DNA of 64,000 nucleotides, taken from Oscillospiraceae bacterium. GTDB taxonomy: Bacteria; Bacillota; Clostridia; Oscillospirales; Ruminococcaceae. The stretch is from positions 1,364,001-1,428,000 of the forward strand of contig CP107211.1 of the NCBI GenBank assembly GCA_025757845.1, given 5' to 3'. Under the pieces are notes generated by a model. That model ran no database searches and was not told the DNA's origin. It saw only the letters and a list, made by a program, of their open reading frames with translations. Both the position numbers and the translations under genes were made by a program. Below, piece after piece: positions 17,069 to 24,001 of the stretch (position 1 is the stretch's first letter; every line of letters begins with the position of its first letter).

Positions 17069-18972
17069 TGTTCAAGCAGCTCCTTTGCAGTTTGTGTTGC
17101 GCCAAGCGGCCCGTGCTGGTTGGAAAACAGCACTGCACCCACCCGGAAGGCTTCGCCCACCCGGCGGTCGAGGTGCAGTTGGATGGCATCCAGCAGGCTT
17201 TCCAGCACCGGGGCGCGCAGTCCGGCGGCGTCCAGCAGCTCCAGACAGGCGTCGGTGGTGGCGGCGGCGTACAAAGCCGCGCACAGCTCCCGGCCTGCTC
17301 CACAGAGGGCGGCATGGGCACAGAACAGCTCGGTGCGGCAGTCGGCCGTGTGGGAGTGGGTGTTCATGATGCCGCCGGCCACCTTGACCAGCTTGCCCAC
17401 ATGGCCCACCAGCAGCACCTGTTCAAACCCGGCGGAAGCCGCCATATCCAGCGTATCTCCGATGAAGTTGGAGGTCTTGACCACCGGGATGGCCGCAAAG
17501 GCCGGGTAGGTGTCGTGCAGGTAGTCCAGCCCGTAGTTGCCCGGGGCAAGGATGAGCCGCTTTGGGGTACCGGCCCGCAAAACAGCCTGGTTCATTTCCA
17601 GCTGGATGGTGTCCAGGATGGCCTGCTGGCTCATGGGCTCCACGATGCCGCTGGTGCCCAGCACCGAAAGGCCGCCCTCCACCCCGATGTGCGGGTTGAA
17701 GGTGCGCCGGGCCACTTCCTCGCCGTTCTGGATGGAAATGGTCACCGCAAAGCCGCCGGTATAACAGGCGGCTTCAGCCTCCCGGCGCAGGGCCTCGGCA
17801 ATCATCTGCCGGGGCACATGGTTGATGGCGGCGGCACCAACGGGTTGGTCGAGGCCGGGTTTGGTCACCCGGCCCACACCTCTGCCGCCGTCGATGCGGA
17901 TGTCCGTACAGTCCGGCAGCAGTTCCACTGTGGCGATCACCGGCAGACCGGTGGTCACATCCACGTCGTCGCCGCCGTCCTTTTCAATGGCGCATTCGGC
18001 CCCAGTGTCGGTGCGGCGGCAGAACAGGGGTGCTACCTCCACCACGATGCCCTTTGGGGTGCGCAGGGCCACCGTCTCCGGCGCGTGGCCGGTGAGCAGC
18101 AGCCGGGCCGCGCCCGCTGCCCCCAGCGCCGCACAGGTGCCGGTGGTATAGCCGCAGCGCAGCAGCTTCTGCCCGCTGCGGACGTAGTGCTCGAACGTGG
18201 GCTTTTGGGGCTTTGCCTGCCCGAACAGGGCCGTATACTGTTCTTTGCTCAGCGCATAAAGCGCGCGGATGTTGTCCGGGGCAAAGGCGGCGTCTGGGGT
18301 CAGCACGCCGGAAACATGGTCCGGGAACACGCACACCACTGCGTCCGCGATCTTCTGTGCCATGTCCAGCTCATGCAAGCTCACGATGACCGCAAGGCCC
18401 TGTTCATGGGCCAGCTTCTGCAGGATGGTCAGCAGCTCGATCTTGCCCTTGATGTCCAGAAAGGAGGTGGGCTCGTCCAGCAGCAGCACTTTAGGCTGCT
18501 GGCAGATGGCACGGGCCAGCAAAACACGCTGACGCTGACCATCACTGATGCAGTTGAAGTCCCGGTCCGCGAGATGCGCAGCTCCGGCAATTTCCAGTGC
18601 ATCCTGCACGGCCTGCCGGTCGGCGTCGGACAGAATGCCCAGCCGCCCGGTGTAAGGGATGCGCCCGGCGGCGGCAAACTCAAAGCAGGTGGTCAGCTCG
18701 GTGCGGCGGGTGTGGGGCAGCATCAGAGCCAGCTTCTGCGCCCGGGCCGTGCCGGTGTAGGCGGTCAGGCCCTGCCCGTCCAGCAGCACAGTGCCACCCA
18801 GCGGGGCCAGCTGTCCGGCCAGTGTTTTGAGCAGGGTGGATTTGCCCGCACCGTTGGGGCCGACAAGGACAAGGATCTGCCCCGGATTTGCCCCCAGTGC
18901 AATGCCGGAGGCCAGCGGCGTTTTGCCGTAGCCGATGGCAAGATCCTGCGTTTCACAGAGAAATTCCTTCAT
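17053..18972 (-). CDS. ABC transporter ATPase fused to cobalt-precorrin-5B C1-methyltransferase
   Basis: A single 639-residue open frame. Residues 1-250 are a FecE/BtuD-type ATPase: Walker A GPNGAGKST (38-46), a signature loop ISDGQRQRV in place of the usual LSGGQ, Walker B VLLLDEPTSFLD (about 162-173) and the switch His in SLHELD. Residues from about 270 are CbiD, opening with its usual LRCGYTTGTCAAL and containing MNTHSHTADCR near the end. No stop, frameshift or plausible internal start separates the halves around 18150-18230. The gene overlaps the permease gene upstream by four bases. The fusion ties importer energisation to a corrin methyltransferase. Confidence 0.9.
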   Translation of the reverse strand: MKEFLCETQDLAIGYGKTPLASGIALGANPGQILVLVGPNGAGKSTLLKTLAGQLAPLGGTVLLDGQGLTAYTGTARAQKLALMLPHTRRTELTTCFEFAAAGRIPYTGRLGILSDADRQAVQDALEIAGAAHLADRDFNCISDGQRQRVLLARAICQQPKVLLLDEPTSFLDIKGKIELLTILQKLAHEQGLAVIVSLHELDMAQKIADAVVCVFPDHVSGVLTPDAAFAPDNIRALYALSKEQYTALFGQAKPQKPTFEHYVRSGQKLLRCGYTTGTCAALGAAGAARLLLTGHAPETVALRTPKGIVVEVAPLFCRRTDTGAECAIEKDGGDDVDVTTGLPVIATVELLPDCTDIRIDGGRGVGRVTKPGLDQPVGAAAINHVPRQMIAEALRREAEAACYTGGFAVTISIQNGEEVARRTFNPHIGVEGGLSVLGTSGIVEPMSQQAILDTIQLEMNQAVLRAGTPKRLILAPGNYGLDYLHDTYPAFAAIPVVKTSNFIGDTLDMAASAGFEQVLLVGHVGKLVKVAGGIMNTHSHTADCRTELFCAHAALCGAGRELCAALYAAATTDACLELLDAAGLRAPVLESLLDAIQLHLDRRVGEAFRVGAVLFSNQHGPLGATQTAKELLEQWNNA

Positions 18973-19985
18973 TGTGCACCCTCCCGGTTCCGGCGGATGA
19001 GCAGCCCGATGACCACCGGCGCACCAAACACGGCGGTGACCGCGCTGATGGAAAGCTCCGTGGGAGCAAACAGGCTGCGGGCGATCAGATCGCACAGCAA
19101 ACAGAAGGCGGCCCCGCCCAGGCAGCAGCCCGGCAGCACCACCAGCGGCTTTGCGCTGCCCAGCAGCTGCTTGACCAGATGCGGCACTGCGATGCCCACA
19201 AAGGAGATGGGCCCCGCAAAGGCCGTGACACAGGCCGCCAGCAGACTGGAAAGCAGTACCAGCAGCCGGGAAAAACGCTTCACGTTCACGCCCACGCTCT
19301 GGGCATAGGCTTCGCCCATCTGGTAGGCGCTCATGGGTTTGGAGAGGCAGAAGGCTGCTGCCAGCGCAGGCAGCACCACCAGTGCCGCCGCCTGTACATT
19401 GCCCCAGGTCATGCCGGAAAAGCTGCCCTGTGACCAGTTGTGCAGGTTGACGATGTTGGAGTCCTGCGCAAATGCCACCACGAACTCGGTGACAGCGGAA
19501 CAGATGTAACCGATCATGACGCCGCAGATGACCAGAATGCTCATGCGTTGCACCCGACGGGCCACCGCCAGCACAAAGGCCATGGCGGCCATAGCCCCCG
19601 CAAAGGCGGCCAGGATCAGGGTGAGGGAGCTGGTGAGCAGGCCGTGGTTCAGGAACACCACCATCACCAGTGCTACGGCCAGCTTGGCTCCGCTGGAAAT
19701 GCCCATGACAAAAGGCCCGGCGATGGGGTTGGCAAAAAAGGTCTGCAGCAGATAGCCTGCCGCAGAGAGTGCCGCGCCCAGCAACACCACCATCACGGCC
19801 CGGGGCAGGCGCAGCTGGGTGATGATGCCCACCGACAGTGCGTCCTGCCCGCGGCCGGTCAGGGCCGCCAGCACGGCACCGGGGGTCAGGGCAACACTGC
19901 CCCAGAACAGGTTGGCGGCAAACAGAACCACCAGCGCCAGCGCCAGCAGGAGATAAGAAAACAGATAGCGTTTTTTGCGGGTCAT
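18969..19985 (-). CDS. FecCD/BtuC-type ABC permease
   Basis: A 338-residue polytopic membrane protein of the iron-siderophore/cobalamin importer family, with about ten hydrophobic segments. Family landmarks are LRLPRAVMVVLLGAALSAAG, GISSGAKLAV and GPISFVGIAVPHL. The start at 19985 begins MTRKKR; the longer open frame upstream overlaps the binding-protein gene and has no family similarity. With the binding protein and the fused ATPase it would form a complete class II importer for a corrinoid, another tetrapyrrole, or a metal chelate. Confidence 0.92.
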   Translation of the reverse strand: MTRKKRYLFSYLLLALALVVLFAANLFWGSVALTPGAVLAALTGRGQDALSVGIITQLRLPRAVMVVLLGAALSAAGYLLQTFFANPIAGPFVMGISSGAKLAVALVMVVFLNHGLLTSSLTLILAAFAGAMAAMAFVLAVARRVQRMSILVICGVMIGYICSAVTEFVVAFAQDSNIVNLHNWSQGSFSGMTWGNVQAAALVVLPALAAAFCLSKPMSAYQMGEAYAQSVGVNVKRFSRLLVLLSSLLAACVTAFAGPISFVGIAVPHLVKQLLGSAKPLVVLPGCCLGGAAFCLLCDLIARSLFAPTELSISAVTAVFGAPVVIGLLIRRNREGAQ

Positions 19986-19995
19986 AAGCGGTTCC

Positions 19996-21132
19996 TTACT
20001 CAACGTGAATGAAATACTGCAATCCGTCCGGCGCATCCTCGGTGAACAGACGGTGCAGCTCCAGGATAAAATCGGCCAATTCCATGCTCTGCTGGAAAAA
20101 GCTCTGGGCAACGCACCAGACATGCCCATTCTGCACAGCCTTGAAGTCCGCCAGCAGGGAGCACTTGGCCACCAGCTCGTCGGTGGTGGAGACAACGCCC
20201 TCAATGGTACTGTTGTAGATCAGGAAGTCGGCGTCCCGTGCACCGGCGTAGAAGTCTTCCAGCGGCAGGTTCATGGTGGAAAGGCTGTTGCCGCTGTCGG
20301 TCAGATCGGCAAACACATAGTCGGCCCCGGCCATCTCGATCATGCGGGCCACATAGTCGCCGCCCTTGCGCACGTTGGCCAGATTGTTGGCCGAGATAGA
20401 AAAGAACGCGCAGCTCTTGCCGGTAGACTGCTGGTCCAGCAGGGGAGCGATGCGCTCCGCCTGTCGGTCAAACACCTGCTGTGCCAGTTCCTCCTTGCCC
20501 AGCAGGATGCCGTAGAATTTGATCCACTCCATGCGGGCCAGCGGGCCGCTCTCGTAGCTGGAACGCTCCACCAGCACCGGGATGCCGAAGCGCTCCAGCT
20601 GCTCCTTGACCTCCGGGGTGTGGTAGATCATGGTGTTCTCGATGGCAAGACCGCAATTCGCGGCAAGGATCTGCTCGTAGTCCGGGGCGCTGTATTTGCC
20701 CGCATAGGCAATGCGCCCGTCCAGCATGGCCTGCCGGGCCTCGTCCAGATACCAGCCCTCGGCGCGGGTGCCGCTCAGGGCGATGCAGTCCAGTGCGTCC
20801 AGTGCAAGGAACAGGTCCATCACCGAGGTGGACACCAGATAGAGGTTCTGCAGCGGCTGCTGCAAAACGGTCACGCCCTCGGGCACGGTGCGCAGGGTGG
20901 CAGCGCCTTCCGGCCGGACAAGGAACTTTGCCTGTGCGTCCGGGATGGTCAGCAGGGTAGAGCCGTCCGCATAGCAGTCGGCGGTAAACTGGGTGGCGTA
21001 GTCCAGCGGGTAGGCGTGGTCAAACACCAGCTCGTCCGTATCGGCCGGTGCAGTAGGCGCGGCAGTGCAGCCTGCAAGCGCCAGCACCGCGGCGGGCAGT
21101 GCCTTTAAAAATTGAGCGCGGGTCAGCTTCAT
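19996..21132 (-). CDS. Lipoprotein substrate-binding protein of the BtuF/FepB class
   Basis: A 378-residue surface lipoprotein; the signal peptide ends in the lipobox LAGC with Cys22. The mature part has the two-lobed, helical-backbone composition of class III binding proteins, with alternating segments such as DYEQILAANCGL and GNSLSTMNLPLEDFYAGA. It lies ten bases upstream of the permease gene. The ligand is probably a corrinoid or metallo-tetrapyrrole, given the operon; a ferric siderophore is the alternative. Confidence 0.88.
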   Translation of the reverse strand: MKLTRAQFLKALPAAVLALAGCTAAPTAPADTDELVFDHAYPLDYATQFTADCYADGSTLLTIPDAQAKFLVRPEGAATLRTVPEGVTVLQQPLQNLYLVSTSVMDLFLALDALDCIALSGTRAEGWYLDEARQAMLDGRIAYAGKYSAPDYEQILAANCGLAIENTMIYHTPEVKEQLERFGIPVLVERSSYESGPLARMEWIKFYGILLGKEELAQQVFDRQAERIAPLLDQQSTGKSCAFFSISANNLANVRKGGDYVARMIEMAGADYVFADLTDSGNSLSTMNLPLEDFYAGARDADFLIYNSTIEGVVSTTDELVAKCSLLADFKAVQNGHVWCVAQSFFQQSMELADFILELHRLFTEDAPDGLQYFIHVE

Positions 21133-21138
21133 GGAAGG

Positions 21139-21990
21139 TTACTCCAAAGTAAAGGTCAGGGTGTATTCGATCTCGTGCGGGGTGCTCATGGCCACCGTGT
21201 CGGCGGTCACGGCCAGCGGGGTGCCCAGGGCAGCGACCGGGATCTCAAAGGTGGAGTTGCCCTCGGTGTTGGTGGGCAGGTACTTCTCGCCGTCCACGAC
21301 CATATAGTCATAGTTGGGGCTGCTCCATGCGATGGTGGCGGTCATCTTGCCGTCGGCCACGGTCAGAGTGGCGGGGCTGTCCACGGTGGCACGGCCGGAG
21401 CCGCCCTCCAGTGCCACAGACACAGTGTATTCGCCGTCTGCGGGGGTCTCGGAGGCCTCCTCGGTCTTGGGCTGGGCATTGCGCACGCTCACGGTGTGGT
21501 CGTACCAGGTACCCTTGGAGCCCAGAATGGCCAGCGGGAAGTCCTCATCCAATGCGGTGACCGGGATGTCATAGCCGTACACCTCTTCACTGGTGCCGTC
21601 GGAGTAGGTCACAGTGTCGGTGGTGGGCAGCAGCCAGTCCGTTTTGTGGGCCTCGGCATCAGCGGCCAGGCCGGGGTACAGGTTCACGATCTTTTTGGAC
21701 ACCAGGCTGACATGGAAGGTCATCTTGCCGTCCTTGACGGTCAGGGTGCCTTTGCCGTCGCAGGCCTCGTTGGCATGGAACATGCCGCTGTCGGTATCAA
21801 ACTCGGCAGTGTATACGCCGTCCGGCAGAGCGGCGGTCTCCGTGACTTCGGATGCGGCGGAACTTGCCGCGCTGGAAGGGGCCTCGGAAGAGACGGCCGA
21901 CGGAGCGGTGGAAGAAGTGCCGCAGCCTGCCAGAGAAGCGGCCAGCAGCACGGTGACAACGGAAAGGGAAAGCATCTGTTTGCAGCGCAT
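21139..21990 (-). CDS. Lipoprotein with two tandem NEAT-like beta-sandwich repeats
   Basis: A 283-residue exported lipoprotein: signal peptide with lipobox LAGC (Cys23), an Ala/Ser-rich linker to about residue 55, then two similar ~110-residue repeats. Each starts DGVYTAEF or DGEYTVSV, continues to TLTVxDGKM and ends with an IPVxAL segment. The pattern resembles NEAT haem-binding domains and related surface domains seen beside iron or haem importers; I could not confirm the family. The second repeat has a Tyr-rich YDYMVVDGEKY. The start at 21990 has a GAGG site, and the gene is the first of the long cobamide operon. A role in capturing a tetrapyrrole is inferred. Confidence 0.7.
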   Translation of the reverse strand: MRCKQMLSLSVVTVLLAASLAGCGTSSTAPSAVSSEAPSSAASSAASEVTETAALPDGVYTAEFDTDSGMFHANEACDGKGTLTVKDGKMTFHVSLVSKKIVNLYPGLAADAEAHKTDWLLPTTDTVTYSDGTSEEVYGYDIPVTALDEDFPLAILGSKGTWYDHTVSVRNAQPKTEEASETPADGEYTVSVALEGGSGRATVDSPATLTVADGKMTATIAWSSPNYDYMVVDGEKYLPTNTEGNSTFEIPVAALGTPLAVTADTVAMSTPHEIEYTLTFTLE

Positions 21991-22045
21991 AGAAAAATAC
22001 CTCAATGTTTCAGAATCAGAAAGGGAGAAACTCCCTGCAGGTCTC

Positions 22046-22051
22046 AGTATA
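22046..22051 (-). promoter_or_regulatory. Extended -10 promoter for the main cobamide operon
   Basis: On the minus strand TATACT is preceded by TGG, giving an extended -10 (TGGTATACT), just downstream of the cbiK terminator and about 55 bases before the lipoprotein start. No good -35 is seen at 17 bases. Confidence 0.5.
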
Positions 22052-22068
22052 CCACAATCCTGTCAAAA

Positions 22069-22109
22069 AGAAAAATTGCCCGAAAAGATCACTCCCTTCG
22101 GGCAATTTG
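22069..22109 (-). terminator. Terminator after cbiK
   Basis: On the minus strand AAATTGCCCGAA pairs with TTCGGGCAATTT and is followed by TTCTTTTT. It separates riboswitch-controlled cbiK from the rest of the pathway genes. Confidence 0.85.
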
Positions 22110-22119
22110 GCAGTTATCT

Positions 22120-23358
22120 TCAGCCGTTCAGAGAATCAATGGCAGCCTTGGTGTGGGCAACGTACAGCTCCTGAATGGAGGGCACTTCGCCCAGACCGGC
22201 GATCTGGCAGTCCACAGACTCAAATGCGCCGGAAGCGTTGAACTGGCTCAGCCAGGAATCCTCGTCGGAACCGGCCATGTCGTTGTTGGCGTGATCGCCT
22301 GCCACTACCATCAGGGGACGCAGGACGACCTTGGTGTAACCGGCGGCCTTCACAGCCTCGATCACGTTCTCGCAGGCGGTTTCCTCGGGCTCACCCTCCA
22401 CGGTGCCGATGAACACATTGTCATAGCCCAGGGTCTGCATGGTGGTCTGCATCTGGCTGTAGCTCACCTTTGCAGTGTGGGAAGTGCCGTGGCCCATGAA
22501 CACGAAGGCGACCTTCTCGGCAGCGGCGGCGTCCAGGCTCTCGTAACCGGCATCCTTCACGGCAGCCTCGGTCACGGCCTTGGCAACCACTTCCTTGTCG
22601 GAGTTGATCACGGTGGCGTCAGAGCCGACCTCGCCCAGCAGGGGCTCAGCCACGGCAACGCTCTCGAACTTGTCGCGGTAGGAGTCGATCATCTCCATCA
22701 TCTCGTCGTACTCGGCACCGTGCATCAGATGGGTGGGCTGCACGATCAGGTTCTTCACGCCGTTGGCCACAGCGCGGTCCATGGCCTGCTGCATGTTGTC
22801 GATCTTCTCGCCGTCACGGGCCTGCACATGGTTGATGATGATCTGTGCGGTAAAGGCGCGGCGCACGCTCCAGTCAGGGTAGGCGGCCTGCAGGGCGTCC
22901 TCGATGCCCTTGATGTCCTTCACACGGCTGTCGTTGAAGGAGGTGCCAAAGGAGACCACCAGCAGCTCATTCTCGCCGATGTTGTCCTCGTTGCGGGCGG
23001 CATCCTTGGAAGCATCGCCGGTGTCACGGCCAAAGTAATCGGGGTCAGCATTTTCGCCTTCCACCAGCTCCTTCTGAGCGTCGGTCAAGGCGTCCCAGGC
23101 AGCCTTGGCAGCAGCACACTGCTCGTCGGTGCTGTCGTTGCGCTCCTGTACGTAGATGGCGTCGATCAGGTCTGCCACGTTCTTTGCGGCAGCCTCGTCG
23201 GCGTCCTCGCCGGATGCTTCGCTGCTGGCAGCGGCAGAAGAACTTGCTGCGCTGGAAGCGGTGCTGGATGCGGCGCCGCCGCAGCCGCTGAGCACACCGG
23301 CACACAGAGCCAGGGCAGTCAGGGCGGCAGCAGCCTTGCGGATGTTGCGTTTTCTCAT
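22120..23358 (-). CDS. cbiK: Sirohydrochlorin cobaltochelatase with lipoprotein signal
   Basis: A 412-residue protein. The first 26 residues form a lipoprotein signal ending LSGC (Cys26), followed by a long Ala/Ser/Glu-rich linker with an extra ~80-residue acidic segment. The CbiK chelatase core begins around ELLVVSFGTSFNDS and is full length. Candidate metal-binding histidines are in QPTHLMHG, FMGHGTSH and VAGDHAND-like VVAGDHANND. CbiK inserts Co2+ into sirohydrochlorin, the entry step of the anaerobic pathway. The signal predicts that it acts outside the membrane, unlike cytosolic CbiK of Salmonella; exported CbiK is known from Desulfovibrio. The start has AAAGGAAAGG upstream. A B12 riboswitch precedes it and a terminator follows. 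Confidence 0.9.
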   Translation of the reverse strand: MRKRNIRKAAAALTALALCAGVLSGCGGAASSTASSAASSSAAASSEASGEDADEAAAKNVADLIDAIYVQERNDSTDEQCAAAKAAWDALTDAQKELVEGENADPDYFGRDTGDASKDAARNEDNIGENELLVVSFGTSFNDSRVKDIKGIEDALQAAYPDWSVRRAFTAQIIINHVQARDGEKIDNMQQAMDRAVANGVKNLIVQPTHLMHGAEYDEMMEMIDSYRDKFESVAVAEPLLGEVGSDATVINSDKEVVAKAVTEAAVKDAGYESLDAAAAEKVAFVFMGHGTSHTAKVSYSQMQTTMQTLGYDNVFIGTVEGEPEETACENVIEAVKAAGYTKVVLRPLMVVAGDHANNDMAGSDEDSWLSQFNASGAFESVDCQIAGLGEVPSIQELYVAHTKAAIDSLNG

Positions 23359-23429
23359 GATGAATTCCTTTCCTTTTTGTTCGTACAGAACAGTTTGCAT
23401 ACCCCTGAACAAGGCACTGAAAGGGCGTT

Positions 23430-23464
23430 TTCCGCAAACAAAAAAGGCCTTTCTGCTTGCGGAA
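23430..23464 (-). repeat. Long inverted repeat in the cbiK leader (possible expression platform)
   Basis: TTCCGCAAGCAGAAAGG and its near-complement (with G-T pairs) meet at GGCC; the 3' arm on the transcribed strand contains six T. It lies between the aptamer and cbiK. It could be the switching hairpin, but no T-run follows the complete stem. Confidence 0.4.
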
Positions 23465-23546
23465 TGGCAACACAAAAAGACCCATGATCCATAGGCTTTT
23501 CGGCACGACCAATTCCTCGTGGTCCGGAGCGGTGCGCTCCTGTACC

Positions 23547-23744
23547 AACAGCAGGCAGGTTTCCTGGCTGAAAGATCTGCGCCCGCCGCCGCCTTCCCAA
23601 AGCAACGCTTCAGTGGCCGGTGCCAGAAGCACCCGGGCCGCGGGCTCCCTTATCACAGTGACGAGATCGTGCGGGATTTGCACCCGCTTCCCTTTTAACG
23701 TTCCTGCCGCGGCAAAGCGCCTGCGGCGGAACGCACCTGCTGTT
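23547..23744 (-). ncRNA. Cobalamin (B12) riboswitch
   Basis: On the minus strand the aptamer opens and closes with a P1 helix (ACAGCAGG at the 5' side, CCTGCTGT at the 3' side). Inside are the diagnostic blocks in order: AAAGGGAAGCGGGTGCAAAT, a CTCGTCACTGTGAT segment, GCCACTG, GGGAAGGCGG, and the B12 box AGCCAGGAAACCTGCC at about 23551-23566. It sits about 190 bases upstream of cbiK and should repress it when cobamide is plentiful. Confidence 0.93.
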
Positions 23745-23763
23745 TTTGTTCAGTTCGCAGAGA

Positions 23764-23792
23764 AGTATAGCACAGTACCGGGAAAAACGCAA
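23764..23792 (-). promoter_or_regulatory. Sigma-A promoter of the riboswitch-cbiK transcript
   Basis: On the minus strand TTGCGT (23787-23792) and TATACT (23764-23769) are separated by exactly 17 bases, about 20 bases upstream of the aptamer. Confidence 0.8.
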
Positions 23793-23800
23793 GAGCGGCA

Positions 23801-23852
23801 TAAAACAAGCCCCCGACCCTACACGAAATTCGTGCAAGACCGGGGGCTTGTT
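23801..23852 (-). terminator. Terminator of the tRNA-Gly transcript
   Basis: CAAGCCCCCG pairs with CGGGGGCTTG, with an inner ACGAA/TTCGT stem, followed by TTTTAT on the minus strand, directly after the tRNA. Confidence 0.8.
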
Positions 23853-23856
23853 GTGC

Positions 23857-23932
23857 TGGAGCAGGATACGGGACTCGAACCCGCCGCCTACTGCTTGGGA
23901 AGCAGTCGCTCTACCGGATGAGCTAACCCTGC
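23857..23932 (-). tRNA. tRNA-Gly (anticodon CCC)
   Basis: A full cloverleaf on the minus strand: 7-bp acceptor GCAGGGT/ATCCTGC, anticodon stem ACTGC/GCAGT around loop TTCCCAA, T-loop GGTTCGAGTCC, and an encoded CCA end. The CCC anticodon reads GGG. Confidence 0.95.
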
Positions 23933-24001
23933 ACACTGCTTTATCATTGTAGCAAAGCAGGGGACAAATGTCAAGAGCGGATCGCGTCGAAAACGGTCGG
24001 G

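Noticed and set aside
17068..19308. 746-codon plus-strand open frame opposite the ATPase-CbiD gene
   Set aside because: Shadow frame; the minus strand encodes two complete, motif-rich domains.
21112..23487. 791-codon plus-strand open frame opposite the lipoprotein and cbiK genes
   Set aside because: Low-complexity Gly/His/Val translation with no recognisable motif; the minus-strand genes have clear signals and motifs.
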